This document shows, in pieces, positions 1-9,874 of a DNA stretch of 64,000 nucleotides. A program made the translations under genes and the position numbers. Numbering within the stretch: the first letter of the stretch is position 1; each line of letters opens with the position of its first letter. Source of the DNA: Rhodobacteraceae bacterium 63075 (GTDB lineage Bacteria; Pseudomonadota; Alphaproteobacteria; Rhodobacterales; Rhodobacteraceae); contig QVMW01000001.1 in the NCBI GenBank assembly GCA_003417655.1, positions 372,001 to 436,000 of the forward strand, in the 5' to 3' direction. Below the pieces are notes generated by a model. The model had not been told where the DNA came from. It searched no databases and was given only the letters and a program-made list of their open reading frames with translations.

Positions 1-167
1 GCGGGCAGCCCCGCCAACAGCGCATAGGCCAGCGACTGGGGGATCAGCATGATCGTGACGATCACCGCCGCGACGAGATCGCTCGTCAGGGTCTCACGGG
101 AATAGTCCTTCGACCAGGTGACAATCGGGAAGTAGCGTGAAATTGGCCCTTGAGCTGCATTTCGCAT
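1..167 (-). CDS. SulP family sulfate/anion permease, N-terminal fragment (cut by window edge)
   Basis: Only the first 55 or so codons are inside the window; the gene runs off the left edge. Reading leftward from the ATG at 167, the protein starts MRNAAQGPISRYFPIV, then has a segment with DLVAAVIVTIMLIPQSLAYA, the characteristic first membrane segment of SulP (SLC26-like) anion permeases with its conserved PQSLAYA motif. A good ribosome-binding site (AAAGGA, about 7 nt upstream) supports this start. The product should be an inner-membrane sulfate/bicarbonate-type transporter. Its substrate cannot be told from this piece, nor whether a C-terminal STAS domain is present. Confidence 0.85.
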   Translation of the reverse strand, partial: MRNAAQGPISRYFPIVTWSKDYSRETLTSDLVAAVIVTIMLIPQSLAYALLAGLP

Positions 168-278
168 GGGATGTCCTTTCGCAATCTCTTCCCATATATT
201 CCAAAAATAGAATTTGAAAACCCCCTAAATTTCCCGTCGATGCTTGCCCCTGCGTCAGCAAGGCCATAGCTATCACCC
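168..278. promoter_or_regulatory. Divergent intergenic region between sulP and metallophosphatase
   Basis: This 111-bp, relatively AT-rich stretch separates two divergently transcribed genes and must contain both promoters. No known operator motif was recognised. Confidence 0.4.
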
Positions 279-1007
279 ATGATCGATAGAATCTACGCAA
301 TCGGCGACATCCATGGCCGGTATGACATGCTGCTCGACGCCCTGACGCTGATCGAGATCGATGGCGGTGCGAAGGCGCCTGTCGTCGTTCTGGGCGATCT
401 GGTCGACAGGGGGCCGGACAGCCGCGGCGTGATCGAGACGCTCAGGAACGGCAAGGCCGAAGGGCGCGACTGGACCGTGCTCATGGGCAACCATGACCGG
501 ATGTTCATCGACTTCATGAAACAGGGCCGCCCGGCGCACCCGAGGCTCAGGGCAGGGCTGGGCTGGCTCGATGAGCGGATCGGCGGGCGCGAGACGCTGG
601 CCTCCTACGGGGTCGATCGGGGTCTGTGCGAGGCCGAGATTCGCGCCGCCGCGCTTCAGGCCGTGCCGCAAGCGCATATCGATTTTCTCGAAAGCTGCCC
701 GCTCAGCCACGAGACGGAAGAGCTGTTCTTCGTTCACGCCGGGATCCAGCCGCGCCTGCCGCTGGAATGGCAGACCGAGGATGACATGCTCTGGATCAGG
801 GCACCGTTCCTTGAACATGACGGCCCCTTCCCCAAGCTCGTCGTGCACGGGCACACGGCCGTGCAGGCCCCCGAGCATCGCGGCAACCGCGTCAACCTCG
901 ACAGCGGCGCGGGCTGGGGCCGCCCGCTGACGGCGGCGGTCTTCGAGGAGGGCCGCGTCTACGCGCTCCGCGAAAACGGGCGCGAGGAACTCACTCCCGC
1001 CGAATGA
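279..1007 (+). CDS. Metallophosphoesterase (serine/threonine-type protein phosphatase family)
   Basis: A 242-residue cytosolic protein with all calcineurin-like metallophosphoesterase motifs in order: GDIHGRYD near residue 9, GDLVDRG near 39, GNHDRM near 70 and HGHT near 194. These residues bind the dinuclear metal centre. The layout resembles bacterial PrpA/PrpB-like or ApaH-like phosphatases, so the substrate may be phosphoprotein or a dinucleotide. The ATG at 279 directly precedes the conserved beta strand with the first metal motif. No strong ribosome-binding site is visible. It stands alone, divergent from the SulP permease. Confidence 0.85.
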   Translation: MIDRIYAIGDIHGRYDMLLDALTLIEIDGGAKAPVVVLGDLVDRGPDSRGVIETLRNGKAEGRDWTVLMGNHDRMFIDFMKQGRPAHPRLRAGLGWLDERIGGRETLASYGVDRGLCEAEIRAAALQAVPQAHIDFLESCPLSHETEELFFVHAGIQPRLPLEWQTEDDMLWIRAPFLEHDGPFPKLVVHGHTAVQAPEHRGNRVNLDSGAGWGRPLTAAVFEEGRVYALRENGREELTPAE

Positions 1008-1105
1008 TCCCTGTGATCGCGCGGAAATGACGCGCCGTTTGGCTGGCGGGCGGGTGAAGGAAGGCGTAGGCTCTGCGCAACTGGATCAGACCGAGGGACA
1101 CAGAC

Positions 1106-2281
1106 ATGGACGATATCGTAATTCTTGACGGCGCGCGCACGGCGATCGGCACTTTCGGGGGCGCGCTGGCGGGCACGCCGCCGACGGAGCTCGGTGCGAC
1201 TGTCACCCGCGAGGCGCTTGCGCGTTCCGGCGTCGAGGGCGCGCAGGTGGGTCACGTGGTCTTCGGCCATGTCATCAACACCGAGCCGCGCGACATGTAT
1301 GTCAGCCGTGTCGCGGCGATGGATGCGGGCATCCCGAACGGCACACCGGCGATGAACGTCAACCGCCTTTGCGGCTCGGGCGTTCAGGCGATCGTCTCGG
1401 CGGTGCAGTCTCTTGCGATGCAGGATGCCGATTTCGCCGTGGCGGGCGGCATCGAGAACATGAGCCGCGCGCCCTACATCGTCCCCAGCCAGCGCTGGGG
1501 CCAGAAGATGGGCGATGTGAAGACGCTCGACATGATGCTCGGCGCTTTGAACTGCCCCTTCGGCACGGGGCATATGGGCGTGACGGCGGAGAACGTGGCC
1601 GAAGAGCACGGCATCAGCCGCGCCGATCAGGACGCCTTCGCGCTGGAAAGCCAGACCCGTGCGGCCAAGGCCATCGAGGCGGGGTATTTCAAGAGCCAGA
1701 TCGTGCCTGTGGATGTGCAGGTGAAGCGCGACACGGTGCCCTTCGAGGTGGATGAGCACCCAAAGGCGACGACGATGGAGGCCCTCGCGGGCCTGCGCGC
1801 GGCTTTCCAGAAGGACGGGACGGTTACTGCGGGCAACGCCTCGGGGATCAACGACGGCGCGGCGGCGCTCGTGCTTGCGCGTGCGGATGCCGCACAGAAG
1901 GCGGGACTGAAGCCGCGCGCTCGGGTGGTCGGCTATGCCCATGCGGGCGTGCGCCCCGAGGTGATGGGCATCGGGCCTGTTCCGGCGGTCGAGAAGCTGC
2001 TGGAGCGCACCGGCATGAGCGCGGATGATTTCGACGTGATCGAGAGCAACGAGGCCTTCGCGGCGCAGGCGCTGGCGGTGAGCAAAAAGCTGGGGTTCGA
2101 CCCTGCCAGGGTGAACCCCAATGGCGGCGCGATCGCGCTGGGCCATCCGGTGGGCGCGACGGGCGCGATCATTACGATCAAGGCGCTCTACGAGCTGGAG
2201 CGGATCGGCGGCAAGCGCGCGCTGGTGACCATGTGCATCGGCGGCGGGCAAGGCATCGCCCTGGCGCTCGAGGCTATCTGA
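1106..2281 (+). CDS. Acetyl-CoA C-acyltransferase family protein (thiolase)
   Basis: A 391-residue thiolase, the normal family length. The nucleophilic cysteine lies in [10 protein letters not shown] near residue 90. The C-terminal catalytic motifs are [15 protein letters not shown] (His near 348) and CIGGGQGIA (Cys near 378). It should condense or cleave acyl-CoA, for example acetoacetyl-CoA in polyhydroxybutyrate synthesis or fatty acid/ketone metabolism; its neighbours do not decide which. GAGGG about 8 nt before the ATG supports the start. It is convergent with, and overlaps by a few bases, the end of pbpC. Confidence 0.92.
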   Translation: MDDIVILDGARTAIGTFGGALAGTPPTELGATVTREALARSGVEGAQVGHVVFGHVINTEPRDMYVSRVAAMDAGIPNGTPAMNVNRLCGSGVQAIVSAVQSLAMQDADFAVAGGIENMSRAPYIVPSQRWGQKMGDVKTLDMMLGALNCPFGTGHMGVTAENVAEEHGISRADQDAFALESQTRAAKAIEAGYFKSQIVPVDVQVKRDTVPFEVDEHPKATTMEALAGLRAAFQKDGTVTAGNASGINDGAAALVLARADAAQKAGLKPRARVVGYAHAGVRPEVMGIGPVPAVEKLLERTGMSADDFDVIESNEAFAAQALAVSKKLGFDPARVNPNGGAIALGHPVGATGAIITIKALYELERIGGKRALVTMCIGGGQGIALALEAI

Positions 2282-4319
2282 CCTCGAAGCTGGCCCGCGT
2301 GGCGCGGCCCTCGGCATCGACGATGCTGAGGTTGAAGAAGCCGCGCTCCATCGGACCGAGAGAGACTTCCGAGCTGCGCAGGCCTGTCTTGCGCAGCTTT
2401 TCATTTGCGAAGATCGCATAGGGCGGCGTGCCGCCTTCGAGCTTGAGCACGAGCGGTGCGCCTTGCATCTGTGCCAGCCGCGCGCCGCTCGGCGGGAAGA
2501 TGAGGCGGGGGGCGTTGTCGGCCATTCGGCGCAGGGTGTCCCGCGTGTCGAAATGCCTGAGCGGGTGCGGCAGTTCGCTTGTCGAGACGGTCAGCGCTTC
2601 GGGCGGCGGCGCGCCGCGCGGGGCTGTCTGCGGCGCGAGATATTCGAAGACCCGCGCCAGGAGTGGCGCCGCGGTGTCGCGGGCGTATGAGCCTTGCATC
2701 GGCGTCCCGTCGGGCCGGCCGACCCAGATTCCGACGACATGCCGGCCGTCATAGCCGAGCGCCCAGTTGTCACGGTAGCCATAGGATGTGCCTGTCTTGA
2801 AGGCGATGTCTCCGTCGCCGCGCGCATGGGCCAGAGGCGTGGCGCTGAGAATGTCGCCGACATGCCAGGCTGCGGCGGGCGAGGTGAACCGCGGGGCCTC
2901 TTCGGGCTGTTCCCGCTTCAGCGTGTTCAAGGGCCGCGCCATGCCGCCTCGTGCGAGCCCGGCATAGAGCGTCGTCATGTCATGCAGCGTGAGACCGACA
3001 CCACCGAGGGCCACGGCAAGCCCCGCCTTGCCATCGGAGGTCTGCGGCTTTGCCCCCGTGCGGCGCAGCGTCTGCATGAAGCGCGCGGGGCCGATCCGCT
3101 CCATGAGGCTCACGACCGGGATGTTGAGCGAGAGTTGCAGCGCCTCGCGCGCTGTCACCTCGCCGCGATACTGACCGTCGAAATTGCTGGGTGCATAGGC
3201 TCCGAAGCGTTTGGGTGCGTCAGTCATGATGGTTTCGGGATGTGCGAGGCCCAGATCGAACCCCATGGCATAGACCAGCGGTTTGAGCGCCGAGCCGGGC
3301 GAGCGCAGGGCGCGGGTCATGTCGATATAGGCCGCGCGCCGGGCCGCGCCGGGGCGGGCGGCCGAGCCGACATGGGCGAGGATTTCGCCGCTCTGGTGGT
3401 CGGCGACGATAAGTGCGGCTGTCGCGCGCGGCTCCAGCTCGCGCAGGGCGCTGGCCGCGAGGGTTTCGAGGCGGGCTTGCAGCGCGGCATCGAGCGTGAG
3501 CGTGAAGCTCTGCTGCTGGGGATACGCGCGCCGGAGGCGGCCTGTCTCATGAAAGGCGAGCTGCGGAAAGGCGCGCTGCCGTGTCGGGACGGGGCGCGCA
3601 AGGGCCGCTGCGACGGCCTGCGCGGAGAAGACACCGGCCTCTTCCAGCCGTCTCAGAGCGCGGTCGCGGGCCTCCCTGGCGCGCGCAGGCGCGCGGTCGG
3701 GGCGGCGTGTTTCGGGCGATTGGGGCAGCGCCACGAGCAGGGCGATCTCGGCGGGCGTAAGGCGGCGCGGCTCCTTGCCGAAATAGGCCAGGCTCGCGGC
3801 GCGCGCACCTTCCAGATTGCCGCCAAAGGGGGCATGGGAGAGGTAGAGCGAGAGGATTTCGCGCTTGCTGAGGCGTTGTTCCAGGGCAAGTGCAAGGCGC
3901 ATCTGCCGCAGCTTGCCCTGCCAGTTGCCGGTGCTGCCGTTCTCCAGAAGCCGCGCAACCTGCATGGAGAGCGTGGAGGCCCCGGAGACGATACGCCCAT
4001 GGCGCATTGCCTGCGCACCTGCGCGCAGGATGGCCACAGGGTCGACCCCCGCGTGACGCCAGAAACGCTTGTCCTCGTAGGCCAGCAGGGCCGCGATATA
4101 GCGCGGGTCGACATCGGCAGGATCGGTGCGCAAGCGCCAGCGCCCGTCCTCGACGGGAAAGGCGCGCAGGAGTTCGCCGCCGCGCGCGCGCATCTCGACC
4201 GAGGCTTCGCGCAGGAGCGGCGGAAGCTCGGCCTGCGCCGCCCAGCGCTGCGCCCCGTCATGCATCCCCGCCAGAAGCGCGCCACCGAGCGCGAGGCCCA
4301 GCGCCGTATGCCGGATCAG
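2274..4319 (-). CDS. pbpC: Penicillin-binding protein 1C (bifunctional peptidoglycan glycosyltransferase/transpeptidase)
   Basis: A class A PBP1C with an N-terminal membrane anchor, a glycosyltransferase domain (catalytic Glu in AYEDKRFWRHAG, about residue 82), a transpeptidase domain (SALK near 341, KTGTS near 507) and a C-terminal PBP1C-type beta domain. The first ATG (4265) would delete the anchor. The same frame extends upstream through a hydrophobic stretch (ALGLALGGALLAG) with no ATG, GTG or TTG. The best candidate is CTG at 4319, which overlaps the TGA of the upstream macroglobulin gene as CTGA, mimicking a coupled ATGA start. With it the protein has 681 residues, normal for the family. 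The pairing with the upstream macroglobulin gene is the classic yfhM-pbpC envelope-defence arrangement. Confidence 0.88.
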   Translation of the reverse strand: MIRHTALGLALGGALLAGMHDGAQRWAAQAELPPLLREASVEMRARGGELLRAFPVEDGRWRLRTDPADVDPRYIAALLAYEDKRFWRHAGVDPVAILRAGAQAMRHGRIVSGASTLSMQVARLLENGSTGNWQGKLRQMRLALALEQRLSKREILSLYLSHAPFGGNLEGARAASLAYFGKEPRRLTPAEIALLVALPQSPETRRPDRAPARAREARDRALRRLEEAGVFSAQAVAAALARPVPTRQRAFPQLAFHETGRLRRAYPQQQSFTLTLDAALQARLETLAASALRELEPRATAALIVADHQSGEILAHVGSAARPGAARRAAYIDMTRALRSPGSALKPLVYAMGFDLGLAHPETIMTDAPKRFGAYAPSNFDGQYRGEVTAREALQLSLNIPVVSLMERIGPARFMQTLRRTGAKPQTSDGKAGLAVALGGVGLTLHDMTTLYAGLARGGMARPLNTLKREQPEEAPRFTSPAAAWHVGDILSATPLAHARGDGDIAFKTGTSYGYRDNWALGYDGRHVVGIWVGRPDGTPMQGSYARDTAAPLLARVFEYLAPQTAPRGAPPPEALTVSTSELPHPLRHFDTRDTLRRMADNAPRLIFPPSGARLAQMQGAPLVLKLEGGTPPYAIFANEKLRKTGLRSSEVSLGPMERGFFNLSIVDAEGRATRASFEVR

Positions 4320-7300
4320 CGCGCGGATATCACCACCTCGCCCGCGCCCGTCGTGGCGCGGTAGGCCGGGCGGTACATGTCTTCCACCAGCGCAGGCGCG
4401 TGGTGGAACCGCCCCGGCGAGACGGCGCGGACGATATAGGCCAGTTCGATGGGCTTGCCGCCGCGCATGTTGACCGCGGCGATGAAGCGCTCGGCGCGAA
4501 ACTCGGTGCTTTCCGTGGGGGAGGATTTGATCCAGCCGAGCGCCTTGATGTCGCCCGCGTTCAGCAGGTTGGGGTTGTCGATCTCGAAGCCTGCCGGCAG
4601 CGGATCATCGACGATGAGCCGGGCATCGTTTTCCTCGAAGGCGCGGACCTTGAGATGCACGACGAGCCTGTCGCCCGCGGCGACATCGAGCGTCTCAATC
4701 GGCGTGCCGTCCATCCTGTAGTAGTCGCGTTCGAGCTTGTAGCCATAGCCCGTCGGCTCCGGGTCGGCGCGCGGCACGCCCGAGGTCGTCAGCGTGATCT
4801 CGGTCTGCCTTGCGCTGTCATTGGTGAGCGTCCGGCCCTCCGTGAGCGCTGCGTGATCCGCGCGCAGCACGGGCAGCTCGAGCGACACGCCGTTCAGCGA
4901 AAGGCCCGGCGCATTGGCGAGAAATCCATGCGCCGCGAGCAACGACCAGACCATCTCCTGCGTCGAGCGCGCCTGCGCGCCGCCGGTGATCTCGTTTTCA
5001 AGCGCGGCCAGTGTCACGGCCTCGCTGCCCGCCTCCTGCCCCAGCGCCAGAACGGCGGCGGCATCGCGGCGGTGGGTGCCGTAATCACTGCGCCAGAGGT
5101 TGCCCTCCGTGTTCGGCTGCGCCTCGAACAGCGCCAGCGCCTTGGCGAACATCGCGTCGGCGCGGAGCTGGTCGCCGTGATAGGTGAGCGCCGCGCCGAT
5201 CTGGGCACGGGCGAGCGGCGTGTCGAAGGCATCGCCTTTCACATCCGCGTAGTAGCGCAGGTCGGCGACGGAGGTCTGCCCCTCGCGCGCGAGCACGTAG
5301 AGCGCATAGGCCAGCCCGCGCCCGCCCTTGTCGAAGTCCGGGGCGGAATTGGTACGGTTTTGCAGATTGGCCAAAGCGCTGGCGAAGCCCGTCTCGGGCA
5401 CGTCGAAGCCCTGAGCCCTGGCGCGGCTGAGAAAGTCCGTCACATAGGCATCGAGCCAAAGATCGCCGGAGCGCGGATACCACAGGCCGAAGCTGCCATT
5501 GCCGGTCTGACGGGTGAGGATGCGGCGCAGGGCCTTCTCGATGCGCGGCGCGACATCGCCCTTGCGCGCGAGGCCGAGCGCGTCGCTTACCTCGGAGAAA
5601 TAGAGCAGAGGCATGGCTGCGGAGGTGAGCTGCTCGGTGCAGCCATAGGGGTAGCGGTCGAGCTGGCTGAGAAGCCCCGCCACGTCGAACTTGGCGATCG
5701 GTCCGGCGGTGGCCATCACGCGCGCAGAGCCATCGTGGAAGCCTTCTGTCAGGGCACTGTCCAGCGTGAGGCTGGCGCCGGCCTCGAGCGCGAGGCGGCG
5801 GGTGTGCGAGACGGGCGGATCGAGCCTGCGCACGGGCAGGGTGAGTGACTTGGTGAGCCGCGCGCCAGAGGGGGTCACGAGGCTGATCTCGATGGGATGA
5901 TCGCCGGGCGCGCCCGCGCGCAGCGGCAGCGTGACGACCTCGCGCGCGCCCTCGCCGAGCGTGAGGGTGGCGGGCAGGTCGCCACCGGCCAGAACGGCGG
6001 GCGCATCGACGGCAAGGCTGACCTCGCCGGTGGGGCCATCTGCATGGGTGAGTTCAAGACGCAGGGTGCTTTCGTCACCCGGGCTGAGAAAGTTGGGCAA
6101 GCTGGCCGAGAGTACGACGGGATCGCGGACGATGACATCGCGCGCGGCCGAGCCCACGCCGGAGGCCGACCAGGCCACGGCCATGAGCCGGAGCGTGCCG
6201 TTGAACTCGGGCAGATCGAAGGCGATCTCGGCGCTGCCGTCTTGCGAAAGCGTGACGGGGCCTTCGAAGAAGGTCACGAGATCGTCGGTGGGCGGCGGTC
6301 CCTGAAGCCCAGCATCGGCCCCGGCATCACCGCCGGAGCGGATACGCCCGAGCGCGCCCCTGGAGCTGTCGATGAGCCGTCCGTAGACGTCGCGCAGCTC
6401 CACGCCGAGCTTGCGCTGGCTGAAATAGTGCTCGCCGGGCGAAGGCGGCTCGAACCCGGTCAGCCCGAGGATTCCGGCATCGACGGCGGCGAGGGTGACA
6501 TGAGCCGTCTCGCCGGCCTTGACGCCCTCCGCCCTGACCGTGACGCGCAGCGGCTGGCGTGGCTTGATGACCTCGGGGGCGTCCAGCGTGACCGCCAGCT
6601 CCTTCTCGCCCGGGTCGACCTTGGCATAGGCGAGGCCGATGGACCGGCGGGGCAGGAAGGCATCGCCCGTGCCGGTGGGCGTGACATGCGTCACCGAGAC
6701 ATAGGCGCCTGCGCCCCAGTCTTCCGTCACCTCGAGAGGGATCAGGTTCTCCCCCGCCGAAAGCGAGACCATCTGCGTCGAGATGACAGCGCCGGACATG
6801 ACCTGCACCATGGCTTCGCCCGCCGCGCGGGGCACAACGCGCAGCCGTGCTTCGTCGCCTATGGCATAGCTTTCGGCGTCGAGCGAAAGCTGGAGCCTGT
6901 TGGGCGTGTCGACCGCGCCGCCGCTGCCATACCAACCGGCGGTGAAGTCCTGCGAAGCGGTGACATAGGACCCGCCCGCAAGCTCCATGACAAGCTCATA
7001 CCGCCCCCAGTCAACAGGCGTGCTCACCGTGCCGCGCCCGCCTTCGAGCGTGAGCGCACCGGTGCGGACTTCGGAGCGCGTGACGATGGGCTCCCATTTC
7101 CAGCGGCCATTCTGCTCATACCATTGGTAGCGCGTGTCGAGGCGGTTGAGCGTCCATCTGGCCTCGGCCTGCATCGGCGCGCGTTCGGGCGAGAGCGCGA
7201 GGATGTCGAAGCCCGCCTCCGTTCCTTCCGAGACAGTGCCTTCGAAGCGCGGTTTCAGGCCGATGAGCGGCGCGGTGCTTTCCACGGGGCGTGTGATGCT

Positions 7301-9736
7301 GCGCTCTACGGGGCGGCCCGAGCCTTCAGCGACTTCAAGTGTAATCCGCGCCTCCAGCGGCAGGCCGCGCGCGTCGGCCTTGGGCAGGATGACGGGAAGC
7401 GCGGCCTTGCCTTCTGCGCCCGTTTCGCCCGCCGGAAGCGAGCGGAAGACCGGCGAGAACCGCTCGGAGGCGGGGCCGAAGCTGTAGCCCGGGAAGGCGT
7501 CGAGGCTGCGGTTGGCCGAGAGGCGCAGGCGGCCACGGACATCGAGATCGGCGGCGGGCGCGCCGAAGAGATAGCGCGCATCGACCGAAGCCGTCGCGGG
7601 CGCGCCGGGGCTGAGAACATCCCGGTCCAGCTCCACCTCATAGTCGATCCGCTCGGGCAGGAAATCCTCGACGAGGAAGCTCTGGCTGGCGAGCGCCGGT
7701 CCGTCCGCCTCGCTGCGCAGCTCCAGCGTCCAGGCGCCGCGCGGGGCGGTGGCGGCGATGGGCATGGAGAAGACATGACCGCCCGCGAGACCACCCCCGG
7801 ACAGGTGCCGTGCGTATTCGACGCCGTCGGGGCGCAGCAGAACCGCCGTGAGCGGCAGGCCTTCGATGGCCTTGGCGGTCCCGTCGCGCAGGAGGGCGGT
7901 GGCATGGACGGTGTCGCCCGCCCGGTAGGCCCCGCGCTCGGTTGTCGCGAAGAGGTCGATCGCGCCGGGCGCGTTGCGGCCCGCGACGCCCCTGTCGGAG
8001 AGGTCGAAGGCAGGGTCTGTCAGTGACAGGAAGGCCATGTCCTCTTCGCCGTTCCGTGCAAGGACCATGGCAGGCGCGGAGCCGGAGGAGCCCGCCGTGA
8101 GCGCGGCGCTGAAGGTCGCCTGCCCGTCTGCGCCCGTCACCGCCGTGCCGAGCACACGGTTGGCGCGGGAGATGAGCTGAACCTCCGCGCCCTCGAGCGG
8201 CTGTGCGCTGGCAAGGCTGCGGGCGGTGACGTGAACCCCGTCATTTCCGGCCGCCGTGCTCAGGCCGATATCGGAGAGCACGAACCATTGCTGCGCCGTC
8301 GCGCCGCGGGTCTCTGCGCCTGCTGGCCTGGCGCTCATGACGTAGAGGCCGGGCGGGGCGTCCTCGATGGCCTCGGAGATGGGCAGGCGCGTGCGCATCG
8401 TCTCGTTGAGCGCGTTGCCGGTGATCCCGGTTCCGCGCCAGACCGCGTCGCCGATCTCGCCATCTAGCAGCCTTTCCTGGTAGCGAAAGAGCGGCTTGGC
8501 GAAGAGATCCTCCTGGAAGGCGCGCAGGAGGTTGCGGTCGCTCACATGGCGCAAGACGAGCTCGACCTCATCGGTGTTGACCGTCTCCACGGGCAAGGCC
8601 GCCTCGCCGCCGAGCGGGAGGATGTAGCTGCGGCCCGGGAAGCTGACCGAGGCGGCGCGGTCGCGCACGTAAAAGCGCAGCGCCGTGTCCCTGAGCAGAA
8701 CCTCGCCGCTCTCGGCGGGCAGACCCGCGCGCAGGGTGAAGGCGACGCGCTCGCCATGGGAGACGCCGGTGATGCAGAGCTTGCGGCCCTCGGCGGAGAC
8801 GGCAAGGCGTGGATCGGGCAGGGCGACGAAGCGGGCGAAGTCATCTTCGGACTTGGCGAGTTCCTCTGTGAGTTCGGCGCAGATGCGCGGTTCGGCCAGA
8901 TCGCTCTGAACCTCGCTGTTGACGACGCGGAAGCCATGTTTCGCGCGGGCCTCCGCGAGCGCCGCCGCAATGCGCGGCTCGGCCGAAAGCGAGGCCGCGA
9001 GCTTGAGCGCCGGGATTGAATCGCGGCCACGGCCCAGGCGGGGCAGGGCGCGGCCCATCTCGAAGAGTGCCGCCGCGCGCGCCTGCGCGCTGCCCGCGCG
9101 CATGTAGCCGTTGATCGCGGCGCGCAGGCCCTCGTTCGCGTAGCGGCGCTTGTCGGAGCTCTTGCCCGGGTTCAGTGCAAGATTCAGGCGCGCATAGTCC
9201 GTCCAATGCACGGCGGCATCGGTCTGGGCTGTGACCGTGCCCATCCAGCGCATCGCGTTGAAGAAATCATTGGCCTCTTCCCGCTCGCGCACCGCACCGA
9301 GCATGGCCTCGATGCTCCACTGGCTGCCGGGGTGGCGCGCGGGCAGGGCGCGGGCCTGCGAGAGCGCGGCGGAGAGGTCATAGGAGCGCAGGAAAGACAG
9401 CTCTGCCGCCCGTGCCTGCGCGCGGTCGAACGCCTCATCGGCGCGCTGGGGCATCTCGACGGAAACAGCGCCTTCGTAGGCCGTGCGATCCGAAATTGAG
9501 GACTTGGGAAAGCACGCATTGGAGCGGTTGTTGAAGGTGTAGCCGATGCATCGATCATCATATTCGCAAGCGCGGGCGCAGGCCTCCCGCGTCGTATCGA
9601 AAAGCTGCTGCAGGTCGGTGCCGACGAAGTCGTAATCGGTGTAGACGGTCTGCTTGCGCTCGGGGATCAGCCCCTGCGCCGCGCCGAGGCCGGTCATTGA
9701 CAGAACGAAAGCGAGTGCGAGAAGAACGATGCGCAT
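4316..9736 (-). CDS. Alpha-2-macroglobulin family protein
   Basis: A 1806-residue exported protein. The first 20 residues form a signal peptide. Next comes a short cysteine-rich PAN/Apple-like module (about residues 25-75: CARACEYDDRCIGYTF), then macroglobulin MG domains and a C-terminal complement-like alpha-alpha toroid. The thioester motif GCTEQ lies at about residue 1365, so the protease-trapping covalent bond is likely intact. Bacterial homologues sit in the periplasm and are thought to trap invading proteases after envelope damage, while the co-transcribed PbpC repairs peptidoglycan. An AAGGAG site 7 nt before the ATG fixes the start. The gene overlaps pbpC. Confidence 0.92.
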   Translation of the reverse strand: MRIVLLALAFVLSMTGLGAAQGLIPERKQTVYTDYDFVGTDLQQLFDTTREACARACEYDDRCIGYTFNNRSNACFPKSSISDRTAYEGAVSVEMPQRADEAFDRAQARAAELSFLRSYDLSAALSQARALPARHPGSQWSIEAMLGAVREREEANDFFNAMRWMGTVTAQTDAAVHWTDYARLNLALNPGKSSDKRRYANEGLRAAINGYMRAGSAQARAAALFEMGRALPRLGRGRDSIPALKLAASLSAEPRIAAALAEARAKHGFRVVNSEVQSDLAEPRICAELTEELAKSEDDFARFVALPDPRLAVSAEGRKLCITGVSHGERVAFTLRAGLPAESGEVLLRDTALRFYVRDRAASVSFPGRSYILPLGGEAALPVETVNTDEVELVLRHVSDRNLLRAFQEDLFAKPLFRYQERLLDGEIGDAVWRGTGITGNALNETMRTRLPISEAIEDAPPGLYVMSARPAGAETRGATAQQWFVLSDIGLSTAAGNDGVHVTARSLASAQPLEGAEVQLISRANRVLGTAVTGADGQATFSAALTAGSSGSAPAMVLARNGEEDMAFLSLTDPAFDLSDRGVAGRNAPGAIDLFATTERGAYRAGDTVHATALLRDGTAKAIEGLPLTAVLLRPDGVEYARHLSGGGLAGGHVFSMPIAATAPRGAWTLELRSEADGPALASQSFLVEDFLPERIDYEVELDRDVLSPGAPATASVDARYLFGAPAADLDVRGRLRLSANRSLDAFPGYSFGPASERFSPVFRSLPAGETGAEGKAALPVILPKADARGLPLEARITLEVAEGSGRPVERSITRPVESTAPLIGLKPRFEGTVSEGTEAGFDILALSPERAPMQAEARWTLNRLDTRYQWYEQNGRWKWEPIVTRSEVRTGALTLEGGRGTVSTPVDWGRYELVMELAGGSYVTASQDFTAGWYGSGGAVDTPNRLQLSLDAESYAIGDEARLRVVPRAAGEAMVQVMSGAVISTQMVSLSAGENLIPLEVTEDWGAGAYVSVTHVTPTGTGDAFLPRRSIGLAYAKVDPGEKELAVTLDAPEVIKPRQPLRVTVRAEGVKAGETAHVTLAAVDAGILGLTGFEPPSPGEHYFSQRKLGVELRDVYGRLIDSSRGALGRIRSGGDAGADAGLQGPPPTDDLVTFFEGPVTLSQDGSAEIAFDLPEFNGTLRLMAVAWSASGVGSAARDVIVRDPVVLSASLPNFLSPGDESTLRLELTHADGPTGEVSLAVDAPAVLAGGDLPATLTLGEGAREVVTLPLRAGAPGDHPIEISLVTPSGARLTKSLTLPVRRLDPPVSHTRRLALEAGASLTLDSALTEGFHDGSARVMATAGPIAKFDVAGLLSQLDRYPYGCTEQLTSAAMPLLYFSEVSDALGLARKGDVAPRIEKALRRILTRQTGNGSFGLWYPRSGDLWLDAYVTDFLSRARAQGFDVPETGFASALANLQNRTNSAPDFDKGGRGLAYALYVLAREGQTSVADLRYYADVKGDAFDTPLARAQIGAALTYHGDQLRADAMFAKALALFEAQPNTEGNLWRSDYGTHRRDAAAVLALGQEAGSEAVTLAALENEITGGAQARSTQEMVWSLLAAHGFLANAPGLSLNGVSLELPVLRADHAALTEGRTLTNDSARQTEITLTTSGVPRADPEPTGYGYKLERDYYRMDGTPIETLDVAAGDRLVVHLKVRAFEENDARLIVDDPLPAGFEIDNPNLLNAGDIKALGWIKSSPTESTEFRAERFIAAVNMRGGKPIELAYIVRAVSPGRFHHAPALVEDMYRPAYRATTGAGEVVISAR

Positions 9737-9874
9737 GGGAGGTCTCCTTGAGTCGGGCGCTATCGTTGCACGGGCGGGCGCGATTAGGCAAACCCAAGCT
9801 CATCGCGGTTAATCCGATATTCACCGCGTTGGGCGATTCTGGGGCGAGGTTAAGAACACTGCCCCGGAGAAGCG
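9737..9874. promoter_or_regulatory. Divergent promoter region between macroglobulin gene and hybrid kinase
   Basis: 138 bp between two divergently transcribed genes. The right part is relatively AT-rich. No recognised operator was found. Confidence 0.35.

Noticed and set aside
2694..4364. 556-codon open frame opposite pbpC
   Set aside because: Shadow frame on high-GC DNA; the opposite strand encodes a complete PBP1C with catalytic motifs.
5897..8026. 709-codon open frame opposite the macroglobulin gene
   Set aside because: No recognisable domain, no ribosome-binding site; the other strand carries the conserved protein.
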